DNA of 40,239 bases from Actinoplanes flavus. GTDB taxonomy: Bacteria > Actinomycetota > Actinomycetes > Mycobacteriales > Micromonosporaceae. The stretch is from contig NZ_JAGFNS010000050.1 of NCBI RefSeq assembly GCF_017592555.1, forward strand, positions 1 to 40,239. The letters run 5' to 3'. The translations under genes and the position numbers were made by a program. Positions 25,323 to 32,269 of the stretch are shown here, piece after piece. How positions within the stretch are numbered: position 1 is the first letter of the stretch; the number at the start of each line of letters is the position of its first letter. A model generated the notes under the pieces. That model did not search any database. It was not told where the DNA came from and worked only from the letters and a program-made list of their open reading frames with translations.

Positions 25323-25900
25323 GTACCCCACCTCGGTTCGGTGAGCAGGCCCTGTCGGAAGCTCTGGCACGCATTGCGGCCAAGATCGGAGCAGATGCCT
25401 TCGACGCCAGACTGCTTCGCCTAGCCAACAACGCGGTCTTCGCGCTTCCCGGCGCCGGCCTGGTTATCCGGATCACCCTGTCGCATCGGCTGCACGACCG
25501 GGCGCGCAAGAACGCCGAGTTGGGGGCTTGGTTCGACGAGGTCGACGCCCGCACGATCCGCCTCGCGAATACGCCGATTCCGCAACCGATCGCGGAAGGC
25601 AAACTCCTCGCGACCGTATGGACCTACGTCCGACCGCACGAGCCGCAGCCCGACGGCGGCGATCTGGGCGACGCCCTCCACGCCTATCACGGACTCGGGC
25701 TACCGCCGTTCCCACTTCCGGCATGGGATCCCGTTGGTGACGCACGGGTCCGGATCACCGATGCCGAGTGCCTCGGCGAAGATGATCGAGCGTATCCGCT
25801 CGATTGGTGCGAGCGCCTCGAGCCGCGACTACGTGATTACGTAGCCTCCACGCCGACCGGTCTCGTCCACGCCGACGCGCACGCTGGAAACGCCCCGACC
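25319..25900 (+). pseudogene. Truncated aminoglycoside-phosphotransferase-like kinase
   Basis: The N-terminal two thirds of an APH-fold kinase: the lobe region has NNAVFALPGAGLVIRITLSH, and the catalytic loop is HADAHAGN (H184, D186, N191). The expected metal-binding DFD segment and C-terminal helices are missing. The reading runs directly into the start of the next kinase, as if a deletion joined two paralogous genes. ATP binding might survive, but without the second Asp it should be inactive. The start overlaps the upstream TPR stop. Confidence 0.7.
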
Positions 25901-25913
25901 GTCGAGGATCACC

Positions 25914-26720
25914 TTGTCCCCCACTCGCATCGCCTACGGGCAGCTGCCGGCCGCCGTCCGCGACCGCATCAGCCAGATCGTCGGCATGGTCACCGCCGCT
26001 GACCCGGCTGCCGAAGGACTCAACAGTGCCGTCGCCGCACGACTGCACACCTCCGGCGGCCGCTACTTCGTCAAAGCCCTACCGGTCGAGCACCGGTGGG
26101 CGTGGGCCCAGCAACGCGAAGCGGAGATCGCCCCGTACGTCGACACCGTCGGCGCCCGCCTGATCGCGCGGATCGTCGAGGCCGGCTGGGACGTGCTGAT
26201 CTTCGAGGCCCTCCACGGCCACCAGGCCGACTACTCCCCCGACTCGAACGATCTAGAACACGTCACCCAGCTTCTCACCCGCATCGGGAACCTACCGTGC
26301 CCGGACACGCCGCTGCGGCACGCCGAACAGCGACTCGCCGCCTACACCAGCGATGACATGCTGCCGTACTTCACGGGTGACCGCCTGCTGCACACCGACC
26401 TGAACCCGGCCAACATCATCGTCAACGACCACGAAGCCCGCATCGTCGACTGGGGCTGGGCCACCCGCGGCGCCGCATGGCTCGACGCCGCCTACTGGGT
26501 GAGCTGGCTCATCACCGCCGGCCACACCCCACAACAGGCCGAATGGTGGGCAGCCCAGACACCGGCCTGGCAGACCGCAACGACCGCAGGCGTGACAGCG
26601 TTCGCCGAGGCCAATGCACGAATGTGGGCCGATATCGGCGCGGGCAGCACCGACGCCTGGACGACCAGGATTCTGGCCGCCTCCACAGCCTGGTCGCAGT
26701 ACCGGCGGGCAAGCGCATAG
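25914..26720 (+). CDS. Aminoglycoside-phosphotransferase-like (APH-fold) kinase
   Basis: The 268-residue protein is complete. ATP-lobe Lys is in RYFVKALP, the linker in LIFEALHGHQADYSP, the catalytic loop is HTDLNPAN (H160, D162, N167) and the metal-binding Asp is D179 (RIVDWGWATRG). The start is probably TTG 25914 with GAGG about seven bases upstream; a rare start but the only one that keeps the N terminus. Such proteins phosphorylate small molecules, sometimes antibiotics; no substrate can be assigned. It is the last member of the HAD-TPR-kinase string and is followed by a strong hairpin. Confidence 0.8.
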   Translation: MSPTRIAYGQLPAAVRDRISQIVGMVTAADPAAEGLNSAVAARLHTSGGRYFVKALPVEHRWAWAQQREAEIAPYVDTVGARLIARIVEAGWDVLIFEALHGHQADYSPDSNDLEHVTQLLTRIGNLPCPDTPLRHAEQRLAAYTSDDMLPYFTGDRLLHTDLNPANIIVNDHEARIVDWGWATRGAAWLDAAYWVSWLITAGHTPQQAEWWAAQTPAWQTATTAGVTAFAEANARMWADIGAGSTDAWTTRILAASTAWSQYRRASA

Positions 26721-26754
26721 ACCGGCGAGGCCGACCGGCCTGCTCAACGATGCT

Positions 26755-26796
26755 CCCGGCTCGGCGAGGACTCCCCCTGTCCCTTGCCGAGCCGGG
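26755..26796 (+). terminator. Strong hairpin after the APH-like kinase
   Basis: CCCGGCTCGGC and GCCGAGCCGGG form a perfect 11-bp stem around a 20-base loop, 35 bases after the stop codon. From there to 27096 I see no gene; a short minus-strand stretch ending LYGIHLLITA at 26902 may be a relic. Confidence 0.6.
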
Positions 26797-27096
26797 TCTC
26801 GAGTTCAGCCTCCCGCTAGGCCCCGGCAAGTTTGGGCGTCGCCGGACGCCCGCCCCAAGAGTTCTGCATTGCCGGTGAGGCCCGGCGGATGAATCGGTGA
26901 CTCAGGCGGTGATCAGTAAATGGATGCCGTACAACGCGACATCACCGAGCAGAAGCGGATCGCCGGCAATCGCGAGCCGTCGGGACGACGTTCGCGGGTG
27001 TCGCCGGGTCGCGCGGCTCAGGTGGGGCTGGCCACGGCTAGCATGAGGATCGGTTGTCGGGCAGGTGGCCGAGCGCGGCGGCGGTAGCGTGACTGA

Positions 27097-27498
27097 ATGA
27101 CAATCGAGCTCGTGCCCCGGTTCACCGTCGACGACCACCAGCTCAGTGCATTGCACGCCCGGGCCTTCAACGGAGACTCCTCCGACGTTCAGCCTTGGTC
27201 TCAGCGGCTGGAAAAGCATGCGCTCACCTGGATCGGCGCCTTCGACGCGGACCAGCTCATCGGTTTCGTTCAGGTCTGCTGGGACGGCGGCAGCCACGCG
27301 TTCCTCCTCGACACCGCTGTCGATCCCGAGCACCAGGGTCACGGTATCGGTGCCGCGTTGGTCGAAGCCGCGGTGCAAGAAGTCCGTGCCGCCGGATGCG
27401 AGTGGCTTCACGTCGACTACGAACCCCACCTCGAACACTTCTACCTCGACAAGTGCCGCTTCCAGACAACCCATGCTGGCCTGATGCGACTGAAGTAG
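27097..27498 (+). CDS. GNAT-family N-acetyltransferase
   Basis: The 133-residue protein has the GNAT fold: strand beta4 SHAFLLDTAVDPEHQ, acetyl-CoA pyrophosphate loop QGHGIG (80-85), the helix LVEAAVQEVRAAGC, strand beta5 WLHVDYEPHLEHFY and the final YLDKCRFQ. It is short but complete for the single-domain type. It should transfer an acetyl group from acetyl-CoA to an amine; substrate unknown. The gene stands alone. The region from 27499 to 27919 holds no intact gene, only a possible frameshifted fragment (VQNCIEFDADLKRYTANGP at about 27731). Confidence 0.85.
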   Translation: MTIELVPRFTVDDHQLSALHARAFNGDSSDVQPWSQRLEKHALTWIGAFDADQLIGFVQVCWDGGSHAFLLDTAVDPEHQGHGIGAALVEAAVQEVRAAGCEWLHVDYEPHLEHFYLDKCRFQTTHAGLMRLK

Positions 27499-27919
27499 AA
27501 CCTGTCGCCGACCGATGCAGCACAACTGGCCGTCGAAGATCCATCACGCAGTTCGCGCCAGAGCCGAGTTTTGACTCCATTGACCGGTTCGGCCGTTGAT
27601 CAATCTCCGCGAGTTTTGACCGACCTCCGTCCGCTGTCGCGGGTAGGTCGGTGTCAGGGGCAGTTTGCAGGCGAAGTCGGGTAAGCGCGAGCATGTCGAT
27701 CAGCCAGCCGGGGCCGCCGGTGACATCGTGAGCGTGCAGAACTGCATCGAGTTCGACGCCGACCTCAAGCGCTACACGGCCAACGGCCCCTCACCGAAAC
27801 CGTCCGATTCGCCTACGAACCGGCCCGCAAGCCCGTTTCCCCGGCCTTACCGCCAGGGCGTCGCCCAACTCCATGGCCGTGTGTTGTCCCTCGTCGCAAT
27901 CGGGTAGGTCTGCTCGCGA

Positions 27920-28308
27920 TCAGCGGCAACTGAGCAGCAGGTATCGCTCGTCGGTGATGGCCCTGCCCCACAGACCTTGGTCATCCAGGACTTGCAGGCT
28001 CACCTCTTCGCGGCGCTGCCGCACCAGGGCGGTGCAGTCGGCTGCGGACAGTCCAGCGCCAACCGGCGTTGAGGCCGCAGAAGGACAACCCACCGCGCCA
28101 GGGCCCCCGCAGGATCCGGCATCGCCCAGAGCACATGCCGGGCCAGAACGACATCGAACGAGGCGGCCCGGAACGGCGGCCGTGACGCGTCGCCGTGACG
28201 CGGCGTCACAGCGACGGATCCGGCAGACCACGACTGGCACGGCGAAGTCTGCGGACCGATCACCGAGATCCGCACCAAGGCAGGTGCCCTGGCCACCCGG
28301 GCCCGCAC
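27920..28308 (-). pseudogene. Frameshifted class I SAM methyltransferase remnant
   Basis: One minus-strand frame reads RHGDASRPPFRAASFDVVLA, then RHVLWAMPDPAGALARW and LLRPQRRL, the motif II to post-motif region of UbiE-like methyltransferases. After a frameshift near 28110 another frame reads LSAADCTALVRQRREEVSLQ and ends DERYLLLSCR at 27920. The N-terminal SAM motif I is missing. On the plus strand at about 28255-28380 a short tail (ERDAFVFPPGDLRLFTRPRG) may be a fragment of another gene. Confidence 0.6.
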
Positions 28309-28456
28309 CGCCGAAGAACGCGACGCCTTCGTCTTTCCGCCCGGTGACCTGCGGTTGTTTACTCGCCCACGGGGCTACTGAACAACATCGCAGCCGGGTT
28401 CTCTAGGAGCCCAGCACCCGGAACAGAGGGGTGCGGGAGAGACGAAGGAGACTCAC

Positions 28457-28978
28457 ATGTTCAAGAACAAACGCCTGGTCGCGAGATCGTTCGGCCTGCT
28501 GGCCGTCCTCGCACTGTTCGCCGCCCTGCTTCCCGGTGGCGCGGCCCAGGCGCAGGCAGCACCACTCGAATCCACCATGCTCGCCGACGGGCCCTACTAC
28601 ATCGTCAACGCCAATGGCCTACACCTGGCGGCGTCCGGCTCGTCTCTCATTCTTACCGCCCTCGACGGTAATCCGCGCTTCCATACCGTCCCGGACAACG
28701 GCTACGTGACTTACGAGAGCGATGCCACCAGGACGAACGTGGGCACCGTCGGCAACGGTACGGCACACGGGACCCGGGTCGACCTAGTCACTCCGTCCGG
28801 CAGCCACACTCAGGACTGGAGCACCCGACCCGTCGGTGGCGGCAGCCGATTTTTCGGGATCGTGAACCGGGCATCCGGACGGTGTCTCGGAATTTCCGGC
28901 GGCAGCAGCGGCACCACCCTCGCCATCTTCGATTGCGACCGGCGACCCAACCAGCAGTGGGCGCTGATGCGGGCGTAG
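28457..28978 (+). CDS. Secreted ricin-B-type beta-trefoil protein
   Basis: The 173-residue precursor has a clear Sec signal (basic MFKNKRLVAR, then a Leu/Ala core and AQAQA cleavage region near residue 35). The mature part of about 138 residues has trefoil features: YYIVNANGLHLAASGSS near the start, and FGIVNRASGRCLGISGGSSG followed by LAIFDCDRRPNQQWAL (the QxW motif) at the end, with C-x-n-C that should be disulfide-bonded. Carbohydrate binding at the cell exterior is likely. AAGGAG lies six bases before the ATG, an excellent start. It is monocistronic, closed by the hairpin at 28989-29015. Confidence 0.8.
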   Translation: MFKNKRLVARSFGLLAVLALFAALLPGGAAQAQAAPLESTMLADGPYYIVNANGLHLAASGSSLILTALDGNPRFHTVPDNGYVTYESDATRTNVGTVGNGTAHGTRVDLVTPSGSHTQDWSTRPVGGGSRFFGIVNRASGRCLGISGGSSGTTLAIFDCDRRPNQQWALMRA

Positions 28979-28988
28979 TCGGGGGCAG

Positions 28989-29015
28989 CGCCCCGGACCT
29001 GATCGGTCCGGGGCG
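28989..29015 (+). terminator. Intrinsic-type hairpin after the lectin gene
   Basis: CGCCCCGGACC and GGTCCGGGGCG form an 11-bp perfect stem with a TGATC loop, starting 10 bases after the stop codon. It lacks a U-tract. Confidence 0.7.
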
Positions 29016-29038
29016 GTAGCCTGCTGTGGTTCGACGAG

Positions 29039-29495
29039 GTGCGCGGAAGCCGTGCAGGCGACCCGCTGCCCGAACTCGACAAGGCCGGCGGCCAGCTCGT
29101 GGTCACCAAACTCGACCGGCTCGGCCGCTCGCCGGCCAACCTCATCGAGCTCTCCGCCCAACTACAGGATCACGGCGTCGACCTGGTCGTGCTCGACCAA
29201 GATCGACACCTCCACCGCGATGGACCGGATGTTCAGATCCTCGGCGCCATCGCCGAGTTCGAGCACGCCTTGATGAGCGAGCGCACCCACGACAGGCTCG
29301 CCGCCGCCCGCGCCCGCGGCCAGAAGCCGAAGCTGATTCCGCGTCAAGCGAAGATCGCACAACAGATGTACGAAGAGACCGGACCCGACGGCCGCCGCGT
29401 CCACACCGTCGAGCAGATCGCCGCCGAGTTCGGCGTCACCCGCCCCACCTCTACCGCCACCTCGACAAGGTCCCAAACCGACCGTCCTGCCTATC
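29039..29495 (+). pseudogene. Serine recombinase (resolvase/invertase) relic
   Basis: The recognisable core is QLVVTKLDRLGRSPANLIEL, then LQDHGVDLVVLDQ, AIAEFEHALMSER and the C-terminal HTH region HTVEQIAAEFGVTRP. The N-terminal catalytic-Ser segment (YARVST) is absent. Between VLDQ and ILGAIAEFE the family sequence (IDTSTAMDRMF) appears only in another frame, so two compensating indels occurred. A third shift after GVTRP moves the tail YRHLDK out of frame. It is therefore inactive. The 36-bp repeat copy B lies at its 3' end. Confidence 0.8.
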
Positions 29496-29531
29496 TGAGG
29501 CACCACAGCTCAGCTGCCTGGTCCTGCCTCA
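29496..29531 (+). repeat. 36-bp repeat, copy B
   Basis: TGAGGCA-N3-CAGCTCAGC-N10-TGCCTCA, identical in length and spacing to copy A at 23491-23526. It lies directly at the end of the recombinase relic, so it probably is the terminal or target structure of that element. Confidence 0.6.
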
Positions 29532-29608
29532 TGATCAACGAGACGGGACACCGGGGACGACGCCCAAAACACCAGAGATCAACCAGGACAGCCGCGACAA
29601 CAAGCTGA

Positions 29609-30214
29609 TCAGGGAGTTGTCTCGACTGCACCGGGTGAGAAGGATGGGCCGGCCGCTGCCTGCGCAGCCCGCTCGATCTTCGCGCGGTGTGTCGCGCGGG
29701 CCGCCGTGTCGATCGCTTCCTCGTACTCAGCCCTCAGCCCGGTCCGGCCGTCGAGCTGTTCACGCAGGATGTCGGCGTGGCCGGCATGCCGGGTGGTCTC
29801 CTGCAGGACGTGGATCATGACGCCGAACAGCGTGACGTTGGACTGCGGCCACCACGGCACGTGACCAGGCGCATCGAGGGGAAGCTCTCCGACCGTCGCG
29901 TCCGCATGCTTCCAGGCACGCTGGTAGAAGCCGATGATCTGTTCGCGTGTCTCGTCCGGGGTCGTCCACAGGTCGCTGCCGTCCGCGTCCTGCCATCGCC
30001 CTAGCGGTTCCGGGGATGGGCGGCCGAAGGCTTCACCGAAATACCACGCCTCACAGGTCGCCATATGCTTCACCAGGCCAAGAAGATTGGTTCCCGTTGC
30101 CGTCAGGGGCCGCCGGATGTCGTACTCAGGCAGAGCGTCCAGCTTCCAGACCAGCGCCTCACGGATCGTCTTGAGCCGGCCGTGTAGGAAATCCTTCGCG
30201 ACATCATCGATCAT
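29609..30214 (-). CDS. DinB-family (DUF664) protein
   Basis: The 201-residue protein is a four-helix-bundle DinB-like protein. The three metal-binding His are probably in GLVKHMATCEAWYF, VMIHVLQETTRHAGHADIL. These occur at the typical distances (first at about residue 50, others around 145-155). DinB-like members include thiol S-transferases using mycothiol or bacillithiol, and many unknowns; DUF664 types are common in actinobacteria. The ATG at 30214 (MIDDVAKDFLHGRL) is preferred over a GTG two codons earlier. The C terminus carries an extra Ala/Pro-rich tail of about 25 residues. Confidence 0.8.
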   Translation of the reverse strand: MIDDVAKDFLHGRLKTIREALVWKLDALPEYDIRRPLTATGTNLLGLVKHMATCEAWYFGEAFGRPSPEPLGRWQDADGSDLWTTPDETREQIIGFYQRAWKHADATVGELPLDAPGHVPWWPQSNVTLFGVMIHVLQETTRHAGHADILREQLDGRTGLRAEYEEAIDTAARATHRAKIERAAQAAAGPSFSPGAVETTP

Positions 30215-30308
30215 GGTGACGAGCTTGGCACGCGGCAACAACAGGAGCCGCTCCAGAACTCACAGAACCGTGGTGTCGAAACTCGTGGACATGAAATACG
30301 GCGCGTTG

Positions 30309-30983
30309 CTATTCGGGCGATCTCAGGGGCTCGAGGGCGGCTAGGACGAGGTCGAGGCCGAAGATGAACTCCTCCGCCGGGTCGTAGCCGGCAGCGACGA
30401 GCGCCGCCGCGGACTCGTTGAGGTAGGGGAACTCGTCAGGGGGAAGCTGGGGCAGGAAGACGTCTTCGGTCATGTCCGCGAGCTCATCGGCGGTGTCGAA
30501 TGGCAGGCTGGCTTCCTGCAGGGCGAAGCCGTAGACATAGCTGTCGAGCAACCAGTTGGCGTGGGTCGCCATCAAGACGGGGAAGCCGGCCCTCCGTAGG
30601 CAGGCGGTGACCGCTTCGCGGTGGCGGAGGTTTGCGGGCCCGGGCGACGTCCGTGACTCCATCAGGCCGATCGCCCACGGGTGGCGTGCGAGAACCTGTC
30701 GGGCGGACACCGCTCGCCGTCGCATCGCCGACTGCCAGTCGGTCTCCTCGGGTGGGAGCTCGATCTCCTCGAAGACGACGTCGATCATGGCATCCAGCAA
30801 CTTCTCCTTGTTCGCCACGTAGTGGTAGAGCGACATCGCGCCCGCGCCGAGCGCGTCAGCCAGCCGGCGCATGCTCAGCGCGTCGACCCCCTCGCGGTCG
30901 GCGAGCCGGATCGCCTCGGCCACCACCCGCTGCCTGCTCAGCCCCGTGTCTGACGTGACCTGGCGTTGTTTCCTCACCGACAC
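30309..30983 (-). CDS. TetR-family regulator with TetR_C-type ligand domain
   Basis: The 224-residue protein starts at GTG 30983, with GAGGAG five bases upstream. HTH: RQRVVAEAIRLADREGVDAL and RRLADALGAGAMSLYHYVAN (about residues 15-60). The C-terminal part (RHPWAIGLMESRTSPGPANL, YVYGFALQEASLPFD) is that of the tetracycline-repressor C-terminal class (PF02909). It is divergent from the membrane protein at 31177, and three near-identical operator-like repeats (31015-31062) lie between, so autoregulation plus control of that gene is likely. Confidence 0.9.
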   Translation of the reverse strand: MSVRKQRQVTSDTGLSRQRVVAEAIRLADREGVDALSMRRLADALGAGAMSLYHYVANKEKLLDAMIDVVFEEIELPPEETDWQSAMRRRAVSARQVLARHPWAIGLMESRTSPGPANLRHREAVTACLRRAGFPVLMATHANWLLDSYVYGFALQEASLPFDTADELADMTEDVFLPQLPPDEFPYLNESAAALVAAGYDPAEEFIFGLDLVLAALEPLRSPE

Positions 30984-31014
30984 GGGTCTCCTCGCTCCCT
31001 TCAACGGCTTGACA

Positions 31015-31062
31015 ATCGTACAGCGTACGACGATCGTACGGTGTACGACGTACGGTGTACGA
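31015..31062. promoter_or_regulatory. Triple CGTAC-N3/4-GTACG operator array
   Basis: Three repeats: ATCGTACAGCGTACGA (31015-31030), ATCGTACGGTGTACGA (31033-31048) and ACGTACGGTGTACGA (31048-31062). Each is an imperfect palindrome with CGTAC/GTACG arms, a known style of TetR site. A TTGACA -35-like hexamer for the plus strand ends immediately upstream at 31014, and on the minus strand TACGAT (31015-31020) could be a -10, so a repressor here would cover both promoters. Confidence 0.75.
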
Positions 31063-31176
31063 AAGCGAGGGCCACAGCTCGGCCGTGCGGAGGTCGCTGA
31101 AGAACTGAGGGCCATCCGAACGACCGCCCCGAACCTGCTCGACGACCCGCCATCCGACGAAACGAAGGGTGCAGCG

Positions 31177-31872
31177 ATGAGACCACCGCAGAACACCGCC
31201 ACCACGCCAGCCCGCAGTTGGTTTGTTCGAGGCCCGCTCGTCGGCGCCGCAGCGATCGTGTTCGCGGTGTCGGTGGCCATAGAGAACGCGGCACTGGCGG
31301 CGACAGGCGCGCCGGCCTTCGGCGCGCCGATCGAGGACGTGCTGGCCTACTACGCGGCCAACCGCGACTCGGTCGCGATCGCGTCCGGTCAGGTGGCCCT
31401 GAACCTGCCGCTGCTGCTCGTGTTCGTGACGGCCCTGCACGGTCTCGTGGAGCGGCGCGGCGGAGCGGGCGCCGACTGGTCGCGCCTCGCCGTGGCCGCT
31501 GGCGCGACGCTGGCGGCCATCTTCGTGCTTGTCAACGTCCTCCAGATCGGGCTCGCTCTCGCCGCCGGTGGGCTTACCGAGCCGACGCCCGCGTTCGAGC
31601 TCGTATGGCAGGTTCACGCGGCGGCGTTCGCGCTGTCGCTGCCGACGCTCGGCACCACCTTCATCGGCGTGGCCCTCGCCACGCACGCGAGCGGACTGAC
31701 TCCGGCTTGGCAGCGCCTGCTGGGGCTGATGGGTGGGTGCCTGCTGCTCGCCGCTGGGCTCGGCAACCTCGCGATCGCCGACGGTTCGGCGTTGATCTTC
31801 GTCGGGCTCCTGGGGTTCGTCGCCTGGCTCGTCTGGCTACTCGCGGTCGGCGTACGCCTCGTCCGGTCGTGA
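31177..31872 (+). CDS. Multi-pass membrane protein controlled by the divergent TetR
   Basis: The 231-residue protein has six hydrophobic segments, the first at about residues 20-43 (GPLVGAAAIVFAVSVAIENA), others around 70-90, 105-130, 145-170, 180-200 and 205-225. It has no catalytic signature. It is preceded by AAGGG eight bases before the ATG and by a long leader containing the TetR operators, the usual arrangement for an exporter or detoxification membrane protein, though it is not a recognised transporter family. I recall similar proteins only as hypothetical (DUF4386-like in overall pattern, uncertain). Confidence 0.75.
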   Translation: MRPPQNTATTPARSWFVRGPLVGAAAIVFAVSVAIENAALAATGAPAFGAPIEDVLAYYAANRDSVAIASGQVALNLPLLLVFVTALHGLVERRGGAGADWSRLAVAAGATLAAIFVLVNVLQIGLALAAGGLTEPTPAFELVWQVHAAAFALSLPTLGTTFIGVALATHASGLTPAWQRLLGLMGGCLLLAAGLGNLAIADGSALIFVGLLGFVAWLVWLLAVGVRLVRS

Positions 31873-31920
31873 CCGAAATCAGTGGACCACCGCTTCTGCG
31901 CCAGAGCCGTTCTGTTGACA

Positions 31921-31967
31921 GTCCACCGGCATGCTGAAGCTCGAGGAGCGTCAGCATGCCGGTGGAC
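31921..31967. terminator. Bidirectional terminator with 17-bp perfect stem
   Basis: GTCCACCGGCATGCTGA (31921-31937) and its exact reverse complement (31951-31967) surround a 13-base loop. It lies between the convergent stops of the membrane protein and the cysteine-rich peptide, 11 bases beyond the latter, so it should insulate the peptide operon. Confidence 0.8.
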
Positions 31968-31978
31968 GACACGAACTA

Positions 31979-32197
31979 TCAGCAGACGGTGGAGCACCTT
32001 CGCTGGGTCTTGGGCGGGCAGTTGTCGTACGTGATCGTCCGCGTCTGAATGTAGAACTGGAATTCGCCGGTGCAGCTGGTGGTGAGGCCGGCGCACTTCC
32101 AGGGTCCGGTGTTGAGGACGATGCAGGCGGCGTCAGCGGTCACCTGCGGTGCCAACCGGTCCACCAGACGGTCGGCGAGCTTGGCAATTCTGTTCAT
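31979..32197 (-). CDS. Six-cysteine leader-type peptide, putative secreted disulfide-rich peptide precursor
   Basis: The 72-residue product starts MNRIAKLADRLVDRLAPQVT, an amphipathic helix with no signal-peptide core, then TADA and a C-terminal part of about 48 residues holding all six Cys (25, 35, 42, 60, 68, 72; motifs GPWKC, TTSC, YDNC, RRCSTVC). An even number of Cys and a final Cys suggest three disulfides. GGAG is five bases before the ATG, and codons have strong third-position GC, so it is very probably translated. It lies 72 bases after an ABC exporter and in series with a TlpA-like oxidoreductase; a MauE protein is divergent. No Lan, thiopeptide or other RiPP-modifying enzyme is adjacent. 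A bacteriocin- or signal-type role is inference. Confidence 0.8.
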   Translation of the reverse strand: MNRIAKLADRLVDRLAPQVTADAACIVLNTGPWKCAGLTTSCTGEFQFYIQTRTITYDNCPPKTQRRCSTVC

Positions 32198-32248
32198 CGG
32201 CGCTCCATTTTCTGTCGGCGGCCCGGGGCCGGGCCGGTACTGCTCACA

Positions 32249-32264
32249 TCCACCGGTCGGTGGA
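32249..32264 (-). promoter_or_regulatory. Intercistronic hairpin between exporter and peptide genes
   Basis: TCCACC-GGTC-GGTGGA, five bases after the ABC exporter stop. It could partly terminate, or protect the downstream peptide message and raise peptide over exporter levels. Confidence 0.4.
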
Positions 32265-32269
32265 CGACG

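Noticed and set aside
27257..27694. Minus-strand frame beginning MLALTRLRLQTAPD
   Set aside because: It runs antisense through the GNAT gene. Its first 40 residues might be the end of a transposase, but I could not match a family.
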